Program-made: the position numbers and the translations under genes
From: Bacillota bacterium
GTDB lineage: Bacteria > Bacillota > Clostridia > Caldicoprobacterales > DTU083
Direction: 5' to 3'
DNA: 64,000 nt
Assembly (NCBI GenBank): GCA_029549985.1
Contig: JAKPIB010000014.1
Location: 1 to 64,000, forward strand
The notes under the pieces: generated by a model
Told to the model about the DNA's origin: nothing
Databases searched by the model: none
What the model saw: only the letters and a program-made list of their open reading frames with translations
Shown here: positions 36,441-45,846 of the stretch, piece by piece
How positions within the stretch are numbered: the stretch's first letter is position 1
Layout of the letters: each line of letters begins with the position of its first letter

Positions 36441-37138
36441 TTTATGATCACCCCCGTAAGCATAAGGACAGACACCACTACAAGGACAACATCACAGACC
36501 CCTGTTTTGAACTTCCTCGTCAGGGGTATCCGCCCGCTGTAGCCTCTTAGGGTATAGATGCGGTACAGCCGGTCGCTCATGTCAAAGGAGTGGATGATCA
36601 GGACTCCGATCATGCCTGCCGTATTCCTGAAGTTGAGCGCCAGCCGCAGGGGATGATATCCACCGCGCAGCCTGATGCTCCTAAGCAGGTCCTCCAGCTT
36701 TTCCAACAGAATGAACAACGAACGGTATGTAAATATGAATATATCCAAAATAACACCCGGAAGGAAGATCGATAGAACTGCAAATATGTCAACATAGGAG
36801 GTCGTGGTGATCAGCAGGATAACCGCCATAGCAGCGTCGATCGCCCTGAGCAGGACCGCTAATCCTGCAGCGACAGACCTTTGCATGCCGATCAGGGCAA
36901 ACACTATGCTGAAAAACGCAGGGTATATGATGAGATGAAGGATCTCCCTCAGATCCGCTTCGGACAGGACGACAAGGGCTGCGGTGAATATAAAAATCAG
37001 GCCCAGCTTTGCCAGGCTGTCCGCTATCAGGACTCCTGCTATCAGCAAAAGAGTCATCAGGATCTTTGAGTGGGGGCCGGCTTTGTGCAAAAAGCTTTTC
37101 CCGTTGACTGCCATGTAATCTACTGCTGCCAGATGCAT
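36425..37138 (-). CDS. cbiQ: ECF transporter transmembrane T component (CbiQ type)
   Basis: CbiQ is the coupling membrane protein between the substrate-binding component and the ATPase. The 237-residue protein has about five to six hydrophobic helices and the cytoplasmic coupling motifs with short Arg-containing segments (LRSIRLRGG, then YTLRGYSGRIP). It starts 2 bp after cbiM and overlaps cbiO. Confidence 0.9.
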   Translation of the reverse strand: MHLAAVDYMAVNGKSFLHKAGPHSKILMTLLLIAGVLIADSLAKLGLIFIFTAALVVLSEADLREILHLIIYPAFFSIVFALIGMQRSVAAGLAVLLRAIDAAMAVILLITTTSYVDIFAVLSIFLPGVILDIFIFTYRSLFILLEKLEDLLRSIRLRGGYHPLRLALNFRNTAGMIGVLIIHSFDMSDRLYRIYTLRGYSGRIPLTRKFKTGVCDVVLVVVSVLMLTGVIIKWSIW

Positions 37139-37140
37139 CT

Positions 37141-37845
37141 TTATCCCATCCTGTTACTTTCTGAAACTGCCGGGGCGTCGATCAGATCAGGCCGTACCCT
37201 GGAGAAGAAGCTGACTATCAGGCCGGTAACCAGGGCTTCGGTCAGCATGCCGATGATGAGGATGACCGCTGCTGCGCTCCATCCGGACAAGGAAAGGAAT
37301 GATGCGGGCTGCTCCTTTCCTATGCCATGCTCTCCTGATTCGTGACCGGGCAGGGCTTCCTCCGTTCCGATCGTAGCTGCCAGGACGCCAAACATAAGCG
37401 CGACCGAGACAGTCAATGCCACCAGGGCCGAGATGCCTGCTGCAAGGCTTGGCTTCATATGGCGCTTCAAGGCTGTAAACATATAATACCCTATCAGGAC
37501 CTCGCTGCCCATGAGCAGCGTGTTAAGCCCTGCTACGCTCAGCCCTCCGTGCCCCATCAGTGAAAGCATGATGTTGACTACGAACACCGCTATAAAGCCA
37601 AGGGCGGGGCCTGCCAGGATACCGTTAAGGACCGAAAGGCTCATATGTATCGGTATAAATCCCAGGGGTACTGACATGGATATGAGCATCAGGGCTGACA
37701 TCACGCCCGTAAATGGGACCTTCCTGCGTACCTCTCCCTTTTTGATCAGCCTCAGCATGATGCAAAGCACTGCTATGCACACTATATACGCCGAAGCCCA
37801 CCAGGCAAAGGGCAAAATGCCGTCTGGCAAGTGGATATGGCTCAT
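37141..37845 (-). CDS. cbiM: CbiM/NikM-type metal-binding S component
   Basis: The 234-residue membrane protein starts MSHIHLPDGILP. Family members coordinate Co2+ or Ni2+ with an N-terminal histidine motif of this kind. Helices with NGILAGPALGF and MGHGGLSVAGLNTLLMG match the family. An extra His/Glu-rich loop (residues about 175-190) precedes the last helix and may be a metal-capture site. No separate CbiN/NikN gene is present. Cobalt versus nickel cannot be decided here. I saw no cobalamin riboswitch; a palindromic operator lies upstream. Confidence 0.88.
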   Translation of the reverse strand: MSHIHLPDGILPFAWWASAYIVCIAVLCIMLRLIKKGEVRRKVPFTGVMSALMLISMSVPLGFIPIHMSLSVLNGILAGPALGFIAVFVVNIMLSLMGHGGLSVAGLNTLLMGSEVLIGYYMFTALKRHMKPSLAAGISALVALTVSVALMFGVLAATIGTEEALPGHESGEHGIGKEQPASFLSLSGWSAAAVILIIGMLTEALVTGLIVSFFSRVRPDLIDAPAVSESNRMG

Positions 37846-37862
37846 GTTGACCTCCTTGGGTT

Positions 37863-37883
37863 AAATGCATATCATTTGCATTT
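37863..37883 (-). promoter_or_regulatory. 21-bp near-perfect palindrome, probable metal-regulator operator
   Basis: The arms AAATGCA and TGCATTT are seven bases each, and nine of ten base pairs across the 21-bp site are symmetric. It covers about +2 to +22 of the predicted cbiM transcript, a repressor position. The TGCAAAT-G-ATATGCA core has the 7-1-7 layout of Fur-family boxes. Confidence 0.6.
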
Positions 37884-37891
37884 ACGAAGCC

Positions 37892-37920
37892 ATTGTATAA
37901 AAATTCCTTGAGCTTGTCAA
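37892..37920 (-). promoter_or_regulatory. Promoter of cbiMQO
   Basis: On the minus strand TTGACA and TACAAT are spaced by 17 bp, immediately upstream of the palindrome. Confidence 0.75.
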
Positions 37921-37985
37921 TATACAGCTTGTTTCTAGATTCTTCCTTATATACATTATCACCGGATCCTGGTTTCTATGCTTGC

Positions 37986-38014
37986 TTGCATATTTCATCC
38001 GTTGATTTTATACT
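37986..38014 (+). promoter_or_regulatory. Promoter of the chromate transporter pair
   Basis: TTGCAT and TATACT are spaced by 17 bp, about 35 bp upstream of the first chromate-transporter gene. Confidence 0.55.
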
Positions 38015-38048
38015 ATAGAGGATCAAACTACAGAAGGGAAAGCGTACA

Positions 38049-38636
38049 ATGAGCGACTCAATCCTGAAAAAGTCGATGAGGCTGTTCTGGGTTTTTTTCC
38101 GGATCGGTGCATTCACCTTCGGAGGGGGGTATGCGATGATCCCCTTTATCGAGAGGGAGATAGTCGATAAGAACCACTGGATCGAAAGCGAGGATGTCGT
38201 GGACATATTTGCGATCGTCCAGTCAGTGCCTGGTGTGATCGCAGTAAACTCCGCTACCTTTGTAGGATACAGGATAGCAGGCTTTGCAGGAGCCTTCTTT
38301 GCCACCCTGGGCGTTGTGCTCCCGTCCTTTATCATCCTGTCCGTGATCGCCCTGTTCCTGTACGACTTTAAAAACTACCCGTATATCAGGGAAGCCATGT
38401 ACGGCATAAAGGCTGCGGTAGTGGCCCTTATGTGCTCGGCCGTATATAAGCTGGGCAAAAAGAGCATCAAGGACACCTTTTCATGGGCGATCTGCATACT
38501 GGCTTTCGTCTCCATGGTCATTTTCGGGTCAGGGGCCATACCTGTACTGGTCGTTGCAGGCATAGTGGGACTTGGCTTTACAGCCTGGCAAGGCAGCAAG
38601 GCGGCTGCAGCCGGAAAAAAGGAGGATGACAGATGA
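38049..38636 (+). CDS. Chromate transporter family protein, first half-size subunit
   Basis: This 195-residue ChrA half-protein is membrane-embedded, with about five to six helices. The family signature RIGAFTFGGGYAMIPFIERE begins near residue 17 and VQSVPGVIAVNSATFVGYR follows. Short-chain ChrA proteins usually act as pairs encoded side by side, as here. The transported anion need not be chromate; in anaerobes sulfate or another oxyanion is plausible. Its stop overlaps the next gene in an ATGA junction. Confidence 0.9.
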   Translation: MSDSILKKSMRLFWVFFRIGAFTFGGGYAMIPFIEREIVDKNHWIESEDVVDIFAIVQSVPGVIAVNSATFVGYRIAGFAGAFFATLGVVLPSFIILSVIALFLYDFKNYPYIREAMYGIKAAVVALMCSAVYKLGKKSIKDTFSWAICILAFVSMVIFGSGAIPVLVVAGIVGLGFTAWQGSKAAAAGKKEDDR

Positions 38637-39190
38637 ACCTGCTGCTGAAGCTCTTCTACATTTTCGCCAAGATCGGCCTCTTTACCATCGGCGGCGGCTA
38701 TGCAATGATCCCGCTGATAACTGAGGAGATCACGAAAAACGGATGGCTGACCATGGACGGAGTCATAGACATAATCGCGATATCCGAGATGACACCGGGG
38801 CCCTTCGCCATCAATGCAGCTACATTCATCGGCATACGGACTGCGGGGCTCGCCGGGGCGGTCTTGGCGACCGCCGGTGTCGTGACGCCCTCCTTTATCA
38901 TAGTGATGCTGGTAGCCAGGTATTTTACCAGGTTCAAGGACCATCCGATAATACAAGGCCTGCTCAAAGGGCTTAGGCCTGCAGTCATAGGGCTGATAGC
39001 CACCGCCACGTTCAGAATCGCTATGGAATCATTTCTGGTAGAAGGCGCAGGCAGCGTCCTAAGGTCTGTCGATCTGAAAAGCATCATTATCTTCGGGCTG
39101 GCGCTGGCAGGTATCATCAAATACAAGATCCATCCGGCCCTGATGATCGTGATCAGCGCTTTTCTTGGCATATTGCTTTGCATATGGTAA
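38633..39190 (+). CDS. Chromate transporter family protein, second half-size subunit
   Basis: The 185-residue partner of the previous gene carries KIGLFTIGGGYAMIPLITEE and SEMTPGPFAINAATFIGIR at the matching positions, so the two are paralogous halves. GGAGG sits inside the 3' end of the first gene and the start overlaps its stop, giving coupled translation and probably a 1:1 complex. A terminator follows. Confidence 0.9.
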   Translation: MNLLLKLFYIFAKIGLFTIGGGYAMIPLITEEITKNGWLTMDGVIDIIAISEMTPGPFAINAATFIGIRTAGLAGAVLATAGVVTPSFIIVMLVARYFTRFKDHPIIQGLLKGLRPAVIGLIATATFRIAMESFLVEGAGSVLRSVDLKSIIIFGLALAGIIKYKIHPALMIVISAFLGILLCIW

Positions 39191-39247
39191 CGGAAACAGG
39201 ATATCGGAAAACCAGGACCGCATAGTAAAATCCATAATAGAACTTAA

Positions 39248-39276
39248 GGGCACAGTCTTGAACCTGTGCCCTTTTT
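39248..39276 (+). terminator. Terminator of the chromate transporter operon
   Basis: Eight-bp arms GGGCACAG/CTGTGCCC with an 8-nt loop are followed by TTTTTG. It also separates the convergent cellobiose phosphorylase gene. Confidence 0.8.
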
Positions 39277-39281
39277 GTGGT

Positions 39282-41717
39282 TTAGCCCATCTCAACTATG
39301 ACCTCATGGGACTTGCCGTCTCCGAACACCGGCAGTATATTGCCTTCTATAGGCCTGCCGTCAACCGTGACCTTTTTAACGCCCTTTTGCACATGATTGG
39401 GGTTTTTGACCCTGATGACATATTCTGCATTCCTGAACTGCCTTTTTACAGTAAAACCATCCCAGTCAGCCGGTATGCACGGGTTTACCATCAGCCCGTC
39501 AAAGTCGGGCTTTATGCCCAGGATCCACTGGGATATGGCTACGAAGTTATAGGCCGCCGTGCCCGTCAGCCAGGAGTTCTTGGCTTCACCGTGCCTTGGA
39601 GCATCCTTACCTGCTATCATCTGTGAATATACATAGGGCTCCATCCTGTGGATGTCGCTTATCTCCTCCCGATAGGCAGGAGCTATCTTCCTGTATACCT
39701 CAAATGCCCTGTCCCCCCTGCCGATCACTGTCTCCGCCATAGCGATCCAGGGATTGTTGTGGCAGAATATGCCGGCATTTTCCTTATATCCCGGCGGGTA
39801 AGAGGATATCTCGCCAAGGTGGAGGTGGTACCTGGTATATGGCGGCTGCTGCAGCACTATACCATGCTTGGTGTCCAGCTTTTCACGGACTGAGTCAAGG
39901 GCCTTCTCAGCCAACCCTTCTTCGACTCCTATGCCGGCCATGACACAGAAGCCCTGGGGCTCGATGAATATCTGCCCTTCCTCGCACTCCTTGCTGCCTA
40001 CCTTGCGTCCGAACGCATCATAGGCCCGCAGGAACCATTCGCCGTCATACCCGTGTTCCAGCACGGTTTTTCGCATCTTTTCGATATGCATGAGAGCCTC
40101 TTCAGCTTCGGCATCGCGTCCCAGCTTTCTGAGCAGATTTACATAATCTTTTCCGAAGAATACAAACATACCCGCTATGAATACAGATTCTGCAACCCTA
40201 CCGTCCGGATTGCCGTATGTCTGGAAGGACTCATCCGGTTCCTTGGAAAAGCAGTTGAGATTCAGGCAGTCGTTCCAGTCGGCGCGGCCTATAAGGGGCA
40301 GTCCATGGGGACCGAGGTTGTTGACTACATGGTAGAAGGATCGCTTCAAGTGCTCCAGCAGGGTATCCTTTACTGATTCATCGCAGTTGAAGGGCACCTG
40401 CTCATCAAGGATGCTGTAGTCTCCCGTTTCCTTTATGTATGTTGCAGTAGAAGCGATAAGCCAGAGGGGGTCATCGTTGAAGCCTCCGCCGATCTCGAAG
40501 TTGCCCTTTTTCGTCAGGGGCTGGTACTGGTGATAAGCTCCGCCGTCCTCGAACTGGGTCGACGCCAGATCCAGGATCCTTTCCCTCGCCCGCTCGGGTA
40601 TCTGGTGGACAAAGCCCAGGATATCCTGATTGGAGTCCCTGAACCCCATGCCCCTGCCAATGCCTGATTCGAAATAGGATGCGCTCCTGGACATGTTGAA
40701 GGTGATCATGCACTGGTATGGGTTCCAGATGTTCACCATACGGTTCAGCTTCTCGTCATGGCTGTCAAGCACATATTTGGAGAGCAGGCCGTCCCAGTAA
40801 GTTTTCAGGGCCGTCAGGGCATCATATACATCCTTGTCGGTCTTGAACCGCTCGATCATCTCATATGCCTTGGCCTTGTTTATCACATTATGTGCCTGCC
40901 ATTTCTCTTCTTCATCGTTTTCCACATAGCCCAGCAAGAAAATATAGGTCTTTTCCTGCCCCGGCTCAAGGGATATTTCGATGCAATGGGATGCCTGCGG
41001 CCACCAGCCGCTGACTATCGAATTGCGAGGCTTGCCTGTCACTACGGCCTCCGGACTGTCAAACCCGTTGTAGAGGCCGAGGAAGTCCTCCCTGCTTGTA
41101 TCAAAGCCGGCAACCTCACTATTTACGGAATAGAATGCGTAATGATTGCGCCTTTCCCTGTACTCCGTTTTATGGTAGATGACCGAGCCTTCGACTTCGA
41201 CCTCTGCGGTATTGAAGTTCCTCTGGAAATTGGTCATGTCATCATAGGCATTCCACAGGCAGAACTCTACCATGGAAAACAGCTTGATCTGCTTGTGGCT
41301 GTTCCCTTCATTCCTGACCGTTATGTGATGTATCTCCCCGTTGACACCGAGGGGTACGAAAAACAGCTCTGAAACTGAGATATCGCCGCGCTTGCCGGTT
41401 ATCCGGGTATAGCCCAGCCCGTGCCTGCACTCATAAAAGCTCAGGTCGCGCTTGACCGGCTTCCATGAGGGGGACCAGACATCGCCCCCGTCATTGATGT
41501 AAAAGTAACGTCCGCCGTCATCCACCGGCACGTTGTTGTACCGGTATCTAAGTATCCTTCTCAAGCGGGCGTCCTTATAGAAGCAGTAGCCCCCGGCGGT
41601 GTTAGAAATGAGCGAGAAGAAATTTTCGGTACCCAGGTAGTTGATCCATGGATAGGGGGTTTTAGGCGTCGTGATGACATACTCCCTGTTGGCATCATCA
41701 AAATAGCCGAACTTCAT
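39282..41717 (-). CDS. Cellobiose phosphorylase (GH94)
   Basis: The enzyme splits cellobiose with phosphate into glucose-1-phosphate and glucose, saving ATP during cellulose use. The 811-residue length and continuous similarity to the clostridial cellobiose phosphorylases I remember are strong. [16 protein letters not shown] opens the protein, [12 protein letters not shown] and [16 protein letters not shown] lie in the catalytic barrel, and [11 protein letters not shown] carries the general acid Asp. It is cytoplasmic, with no signal peptide. No cellobiose transporter or cellulase lies beside it. It is monocistronic with its own promoter. Confidence 0.95.
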   Translation of the reverse strand: MKFGYFDDANREYVITTPKTPYPWINYLGTENFFSLISNTAGGYCFYKDARLRRILRYRYNNVPVDDGGRYFYINDGGDVWSPSWKPVKRDLSFYECRHGLGYTRITGKRGDISVSELFFVPLGVNGEIHHITVRNEGNSHKQIKLFSMVEFCLWNAYDDMTNFQRNFNTAEVEVEGSVIYHKTEYRERRNHYAFYSVNSEVAGFDTSREDFLGLYNGFDSPEAVVTGKPRNSIVSGWWPQASHCIEISLEPGQEKTYIFLLGYVENDEEEKWQAHNVINKAKAYEMIERFKTDKDVYDALTALKTYWDGLLSKYVLDSHDEKLNRMVNIWNPYQCMITFNMSRSASYFESGIGRGMGFRDSNQDILGFVHQIPERARERILDLASTQFEDGGAYHQYQPLTKKGNFEIGGGFNDDPLWLIASTATYIKETGDYSILDEQVPFNCDESVKDTLLEHLKRSFYHVVNNLGPHGLPLIGRADWNDCLNLNCFSKEPDESFQTYGNPDGRVAESVFIAGMFVFFGKDYVNLLRKLGRDAEAEEALMHIEKMRKTVLEHGYDGEWFLRAYDAFGRKVGSKECEEGQIFIEPQGFCVMAGIGVEEGLAEKALDSVREKLDTKHGIVLQQPPYTRYHLHLGEISSYPPGYKENAGIFCHNNPWIAMAETVIGRGDRAFEVYRKIAPAYREEISDIHRMEPYVYSQMIAGKDAPRHGEAKNSWLTGTAAYNFVAISQWILGIKPDFDGLMVNPCIPADWDGFTVKRQFRNAEYVIRVKNPNHVQKGVKKVTVDGRPIEGNILPVFGDGKSHEVIVEMG

Positions 41718-41768
41718 TAGTATTCCTCCTTTGATAAGTAAAGAATAGCTTCCGGTCTAATCAATGGT

Positions 41769-41797
41769 ATTATATCTTTATTTTAACATGTATTCAA
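41769..41797 (-). promoter_or_regulatory. Promoter of the cellobiose phosphorylase gene
   Basis: On the minus strand TTGAAT and a perfect TATAAT are spaced by 17 bp, about 52 bp upstream of the ATG. I saw no clear catabolite (cre) palindrome over it. Confidence 0.65.
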
Positions 41798-41874
41798 TAT
41801 GAACAGCTATCCCTCTCTTTATTCTGTACAGCATCGACAGTACGGGCCGGATCCTGCACCCCTGACACGTCGTA

Positions 41875-41902
41875 TTGATTTTTGGCCTGCAAGTGGTATA
41901 AT
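41875..41902 (+). promoter_or_regulatory. Promoter of ychF
   Basis: TTGATT and TATAAT are spaced by 16 bp, about 37 bp upstream of the ychF ATG. Confidence 0.6.
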
Positions 41903-41938
41903 CTTCTTCGTGACTAATATAAACCTGGAGGATAATTG

Positions 41939-43033
41939 ATGAAGCTCGGAATTGTTGGATTGCCCAATGTAGGGAAAAGCACTTTGTTCAACGCGATAAC
42001 CAAGGCCGGGGCGGAGGCGGCCAACTACCCCTTTTGCACCATTGAACCCAATGTCGGCATGGTAGCGGTCCCGGATGAACGGCTTGATGTACTGGCAAGG
42101 ATGTATGACCCTGAAAAGATCACCCCGACCTTTATCGAATTCGTCGATATAGCAGGCCTGGTAAGGGGCGCAAGCCGAGGCGAGGGGCTCGGCAACAAAT
42201 TCCTGTCCCATATACGCGAGGTCGACGCGATAGTCCATGTGGTGCGTTGCTTCGAGGATGATAACATCACCCATGTGGATACTACCATAGACCCGGTCAG
42301 GGATATCGAGACCATAAATCTGGAGCTGATATTCGCGGACCTCGAAAGCCTGGAAAGAAAGCTCGACCGTACGAAAAAGCTCCTTAAAGGCGATAAAAAG
42401 TATCAGGCCGAGATCGACCTGATGGAACGGATCAGGGAAAGCCTGGAAAAAGGGGTCCCTGCCCGCAGCCTAAGCTTATCCGAAGAGGAAGCGGAAATGG
42501 TCAGGCAGATGTTCCTTCTGACCTCAAAGCCGGTCATATATGCCGCAAACATATCAGAAGACATGATATCGACAGACTATGCCTCCAACCCCCTGGTGGA
42601 AAAGGTCATGGCCCATGCCGCCGGTGAAGGGGCGGAAGCCATAGTCATATGTGCAAAGATCGAGGAAGAGGTCGCAGAGCTGGACCAGGAAGAAAAGCAG
42701 GCATTCTTAAGGGAGCTCGGAATAGCCGAGTCAGGCCTGGATCAGCTTATAAAGCGCTGCTATCGCCTTCTGGGCCTCATAAGCTTCCTGACGGCAGGGC
42801 CCAAGGAAGTCAGGGCCTGGACGATCAAGAAGGGCACAAAGGCAGCCCAGGCTGCCGGCAAGATCCACTCGGATATGGAACGAGGGTTCATCCGGGCTGA
42901 GATCGTACCATATGATACCCTGGTCGAAGTCGGGTCCTACAATGCTGCCCGGGAAAAGGGCCTGGTGCGGTCTGAAGGCAGGGACTATGTCATGATGGAC
43001 GGAGATGTGGTGCTGTTCAGATTCAATGTGTAA
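41939..43033 (+). CDS. ychF: Ribosome-binding ATPase YchF (OLA1 family)
   Basis: YchF is a P-loop protein of the Obg family that prefers ATP and binds the ribosome in stress responses. The 364-residue protein has the P-loop GLPNVGKST (residues 7-15), DIAGLVRGASRGEGLG near 65 and the altered G4 motif NISED in place of NKxD, the mark of ATP specificity. The C-terminal TGS domain ends in GDVVLFRFNV. The ATG at 41939 follows GGAGGATAATTG; a TTG immediately before it is possible. Confidence 0.96.
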   Translation: MKLGIVGLPNVGKSTLFNAITKAGAEAANYPFCTIEPNVGMVAVPDERLDVLARMYDPEKITPTFIEFVDIAGLVRGASRGEGLGNKFLSHIREVDAIVHVVRCFEDDNITHVDTTIDPVRDIETINLELIFADLESLERKLDRTKKLLKGDKKYQAEIDLMERIRESLEKGVPARSLSLSEEEAEMVRQMFLLTSKPVIYAANISEDMISTDYASNPLVEKVMAHAAGEGAEAIVICAKIEEEVAELDQEEKQAFLRELGIAESGLDQLIKRCYRLLGLISFLTAGPKEVRAWTIKKGTKAAQAAGKIHSDMERGFIRAEIVPYDTLVEVGSYNAAREKGLVRSEGRDYVMMDGDVVLFRFNV

Positions 43034-43138
43034 AAACACTGTCTTTTGGCACATGCATCGGATAATACGCAATTTAAAGGAGAAAATATAAAGGGACCTC
43101 ATTATCCGATATGAAAATCCAAAGGACGGTGAAGCACA

Positions 43139-43378
43139 TTGACTAAAAATGTAGGTGAACTTGACGCTTATCTGAGGATCACAGGCGGGTTGACGCTTTT
43201 GGGGATCGGCATTATAAGCTCATCGAAGTTCCTTACCTTTCTGGGCTCGATGAAGGTAGCTGAAGGTGTGACCAGATATTGTCCCATGTACCATCTGCTG
43301 GGCATGGACAGCCTGGACTGGGACCTGAAGCTGAAAAAGGCCGATCCGGAAGAAGCGGAAATACCGGATAACGCATAA
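43139..43378 (+). CDS. DUF2892-type small membrane protein
   Basis: The 79-residue protein has hydrophobic segments near residues 13-38, the motif TRYCPMYHLLG, and an acidic tail. This matches DUF2892 (YgaP membrane-domain-like) proteins, in which the CP-x-Y-x-xLG motif follows a membrane hairpin. Usually they are linked to rhodanese domains or sulfur metabolism, but no such partner is here. The start is TTG with a moderate GGACGGTGA site. It lies 105 bp after ychF and ends at a two-way terminator. Confidence 0.75.
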   Translation: MTKNVGELDAYLRITGGLTLLGIGIISSSKFLTFLGSMKVAEGVTRYCPMYHLLGMDSLDWDLKLKKADPEEAEIPDNA

Positions 43379-43384
43379 AATAAA

Positions 43385-43421
43385 AAAAGGCATCATCGGG
43401 AGATCACCGATGATGCCTTTT
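43385..43421. terminator. Bidirectional terminator
   Basis: Fifteen-bp arms AAAAGGCATCATCGG/CCGATGATGCCTTTT enclose a 7-nt loop. It serves the convergent DUF2892 and pepF transcripts. Confidence 0.85.
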
Positions 43422-43432
43422 ATGTATCTGTA

Positions 43433-45238
43433 TCAGAGTAACAGGGATTCCAGCCTGTCGACCATGTCGGAGAAGGCCTTAAGGGCTTCACTGACCGGCT
43501 CGGAGGTCGTCATATCCACCCCTGCAGCTTTTAGCAGGTTTACAGGATAATCCGAGCCGCCGCTGGACAGGAACCTGATATACCTCTCCACTGCAGGCTT
43601 GCCCTCCTTTAGTATCCTGCCTGCCAGGGCAGCGGCAGCGCAGAAGCCGGTCGCATATTTGTAAACATAGAATGACCTGTAAAAGTGCGGTATCCGTGCC
43701 CATTCAAGGCCTATTTCCTCATCTATCACCATCTCACTGCCAAAATATTTGGCATTAAGATCCCGGTATACGGAGGTGAATGTCTCTGCTGTCAGAGGCT
43801 TTCCGGCCTCGGCCATACCATGGACCAGCTTTTCAAACTCGGCAAACATCGTCTGCCTGTATACGGTGCCCCTGAACTGTTCCAGATAGTGGTTGATAAT
43901 ATATGCCTTTTGCCTGGGATCCTTGAGGGTCGCGAGGAGGTGCTCCGTCAGCAGGATCTCGTTCAGGGTGGAAGCTACCTCTGCTACGAAGATCTTATAC
44001 TCAGCCTTCATATAGGGCTGGTTCTTATTCGACAGGTAGGAGTGGATCGCATGGCCCATCTCATGAGCCAGGGTGAAGGTGCTGTCAACGTTGTCATGAT
44101 GATTGAGCAGCACATAAGGATGGGTGTCGTAGCAGCCCCATGAGTACGCCCCTCCTGTCTTACCTTCATTTTCTACGACATCTATCCAGCCGTTTTGGTA
44201 GCCCTCTCTCAGAATAGCTATATAATCATCTCCAAGGGGCTTGAGGCCTTCCGCCACTATCTCCTTTGCCTCTGAATAGGGGATCTTCATCTCGACATCC
44301 TTGACTATGGGAACATATACGTCATACATGTGCAGCTCATCCACACCAAGAGCCCGCTTGCGCAGCGAGACATACTTGTACATGGCAGGCAGGTGGCTGT
44401 GTACTGTTTCAATGAGATTGTCGTATACTGCCACAGGTACGTTTTCATCATCCAGGGAAGCCTCAAGATCAGTGTTGTACTTCCTTACCCTGGCATAGAA
44501 GATGTCCTTCTTGATGCTGGAGCTCAAGGTAGACGCTATGGTGTTTATCTGCTTGCGATATGTACTGTACAGAGCCCTGAAGGCATCCTGCCGCACCCTC
44601 CTGTCCCTGCTCTCCATAAACTGGATATACGAGCCCTTTGTCAGCTCCACCTCGTTGCCGTTTTCATCGCGGATCGTCGGAAAGCGCATGTCTGCATTGT
44701 TGAGCATGGTGTAAATATTGCCAGGAGCGGCGGCTACCTCCCCGGCCATGGCAAGGATCATTTCTTCACTGGCTGACAGGGTATGGACCCTCCTGCGGCT
44801 TATATCCCTCAGGTAGTGGTCATACTCCTCAAGACCCTTGTTTTCTGCCAGATACTTGTCCAGAGTCTCCTGGGGTATGCTCAGGATCTCCGGGACAACA
44901 AAGGATACTGCGCTTTCATACTCCACCATCAGCGCCTGGGCACGTTCCTCCAGGGCCTGGGCTTCACTGTTGCCATTGTCTTCATCCTTCTTCATCCTTG
45001 CGTATACGAACAGCTTCTCAACCTTCTGGGCCCCCCTGGCGACCAGGTCAAGCCCCTGCTTCAGGCTGTCCCCCGATTGGCCGAGGGTCCCCCTGACAGA
45101 GCTTATCCGGGGAAGCATATCCTTTACCTGCCTGAAATCCTCTTCCCAGGCAGCCTGGGTGCTGTAGATATCCTCCAGCCTCCACTTCAGATCCTCAGGT
45201 ACTTCATTTCTTTTTGGAAGTCTTTTTGCTTCTGTCAT
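43433..45238 (-). CDS. pepF: Oligoendopeptidase F (M3B metallopeptidase)
   Basis: PepF is a cytoplasmic zinc peptidase that cuts medium-size peptides. The 601-residue length is typical. The zinc motif is HEMGH, followed by the downstream Glu of the M3 family in EVASTLNE. KTGGAYSWG and the C-terminal FYRSFYVYKYATGF complete the substrate-binding region. The ribosome-binding site before the ATG is weak. It is monocistronic and convergent with the ychF unit. Confidence 0.95.
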   Translation of the reverse strand: MTEAKRLPKRNEVPEDLKWRLEDIYSTQAAWEEDFRQVKDMLPRISSVRGTLGQSGDSLKQGLDLVARGAQKVEKLFVYARMKKDEDNGNSEAQALEERAQALMVEYESAVSFVVPEILSIPQETLDKYLAENKGLEEYDHYLRDISRRRVHTLSASEEMILAMAGEVAAAPGNIYTMLNNADMRFPTIRDENGNEVELTKGSYIQFMESRDRRVRQDAFRALYSTYRKQINTIASTLSSSIKKDIFYARVRKYNTDLEASLDDENVPVAVYDNLIETVHSHLPAMYKYVSLRKRALGVDELHMYDVYVPIVKDVEMKIPYSEAKEIVAEGLKPLGDDYIAILREGYQNGWIDVVENEGKTGGAYSWGCYDTHPYVLLNHHDNVDSTFTLAHEMGHAIHSYLSNKNQPYMKAEYKIFVAEVASTLNEILLTEHLLATLKDPRQKAYIINHYLEQFRGTVYRQTMFAEFEKLVHGMAEAGKPLTAETFTSVYRDLNAKYFGSEMVIDEEIGLEWARIPHFYRSFYVYKYATGFCAAAALAGRILKEGKPAVERYIRFLSSGGSDYPVNLLKAAGVDMTTSEPVSEALKAFSDMVDRLESLLL

Positions 45239-45411
45239 ATTTCCGGATTATATCCGTTTCCTCCCTTCACCCATAAAGATTTATAGTATCCGGCCTGCTT
45301 ATATCATAGCTGCTGCATGAAAATAAAGTAACCGGAATGATAGTACATGCTGTATGCATATGTTTTATATATACCCAGGACATAAATATATATGACCGGG
45401 AAGGTGTATAT

Positions 45412-45834
45412 ATGAAAAGGCCGATGATTATGATGACCATACTGGCATGTGCATTTCTGTTATTGGCTTCGGGATGTACGGCTTCCCGCGGATCCCTGGG
45501 CCACGATCAGAAAACCGGCGATCCCGCAATGGAAAGCAGCTCCTACCTAACAAGGCTCAATGACCTGAAGGTCATAAACATAGCTGCAAACTTTCTTAAG
45601 GAGCATGGCCTCAATCCGTCATTCCAGGAAACCTTCATCCAGTATCACCTGGCATCCCATGTACCTGATGATATCCTGCCGGCTGATGAGAAAGCTCTGG
45701 ATTATTTCGGAGAATACCTGGAGGTGAGGCTATACTTCAGTGATGATCCGGAAAATGCACCATGCAGGGAATGTACCGTAGTATATATAGATGATATAGG
45801 TAATGTACTTGGCTATACTCTGCCGGACTCCTGA
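45412..45834 (+). CDS. Predicted lipoprotein of unknown function
   Basis: The 140-residue protein has a basic N-terminus, a hydrophobic segment and the lipobox LASGC, so it should be lipidated on the outer membrane face. I do not recognise the mature domain. The C-terminal part (EVRLYFSDDPENAPC to GNVLGYTLPDS) looks like two beta hairpins, with two cysteines spaced C-x-x-C-like (CRECT). The ATG at 45412 follows GAAGGTG; upstream in-frame codons lack support. It is a single gene convergent with the next one. Confidence 0.6.
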   Translation: MKRPMIMMTILACAFLLLASGCTASRGSLGHDQKTGDPAMESSSYLTRLNDLKVINIAANFLKEHGLNPSFQETFIQYHLASHVPDDILPADEKALDYFGEYLEVRLYFSDDPENAPCRECTVVYIDDIGNVLGYTLPDS

Positions 45835-45846
45835 TGCCAAAGGAGT

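Noticed and set aside
37846-38048. Cobalamin riboswitch upstream of cbiM
   Set aside because: The interval is only about 200 bp, is occupied by two opposed promoters and a palindrome, and has no cobalamin box.
38049-39190. Frameshifted single chrA gene
   Set aside because: The two frames each have their own ribosome-binding site and complete family signature, as in known two-gene short-chain ChrA systems.
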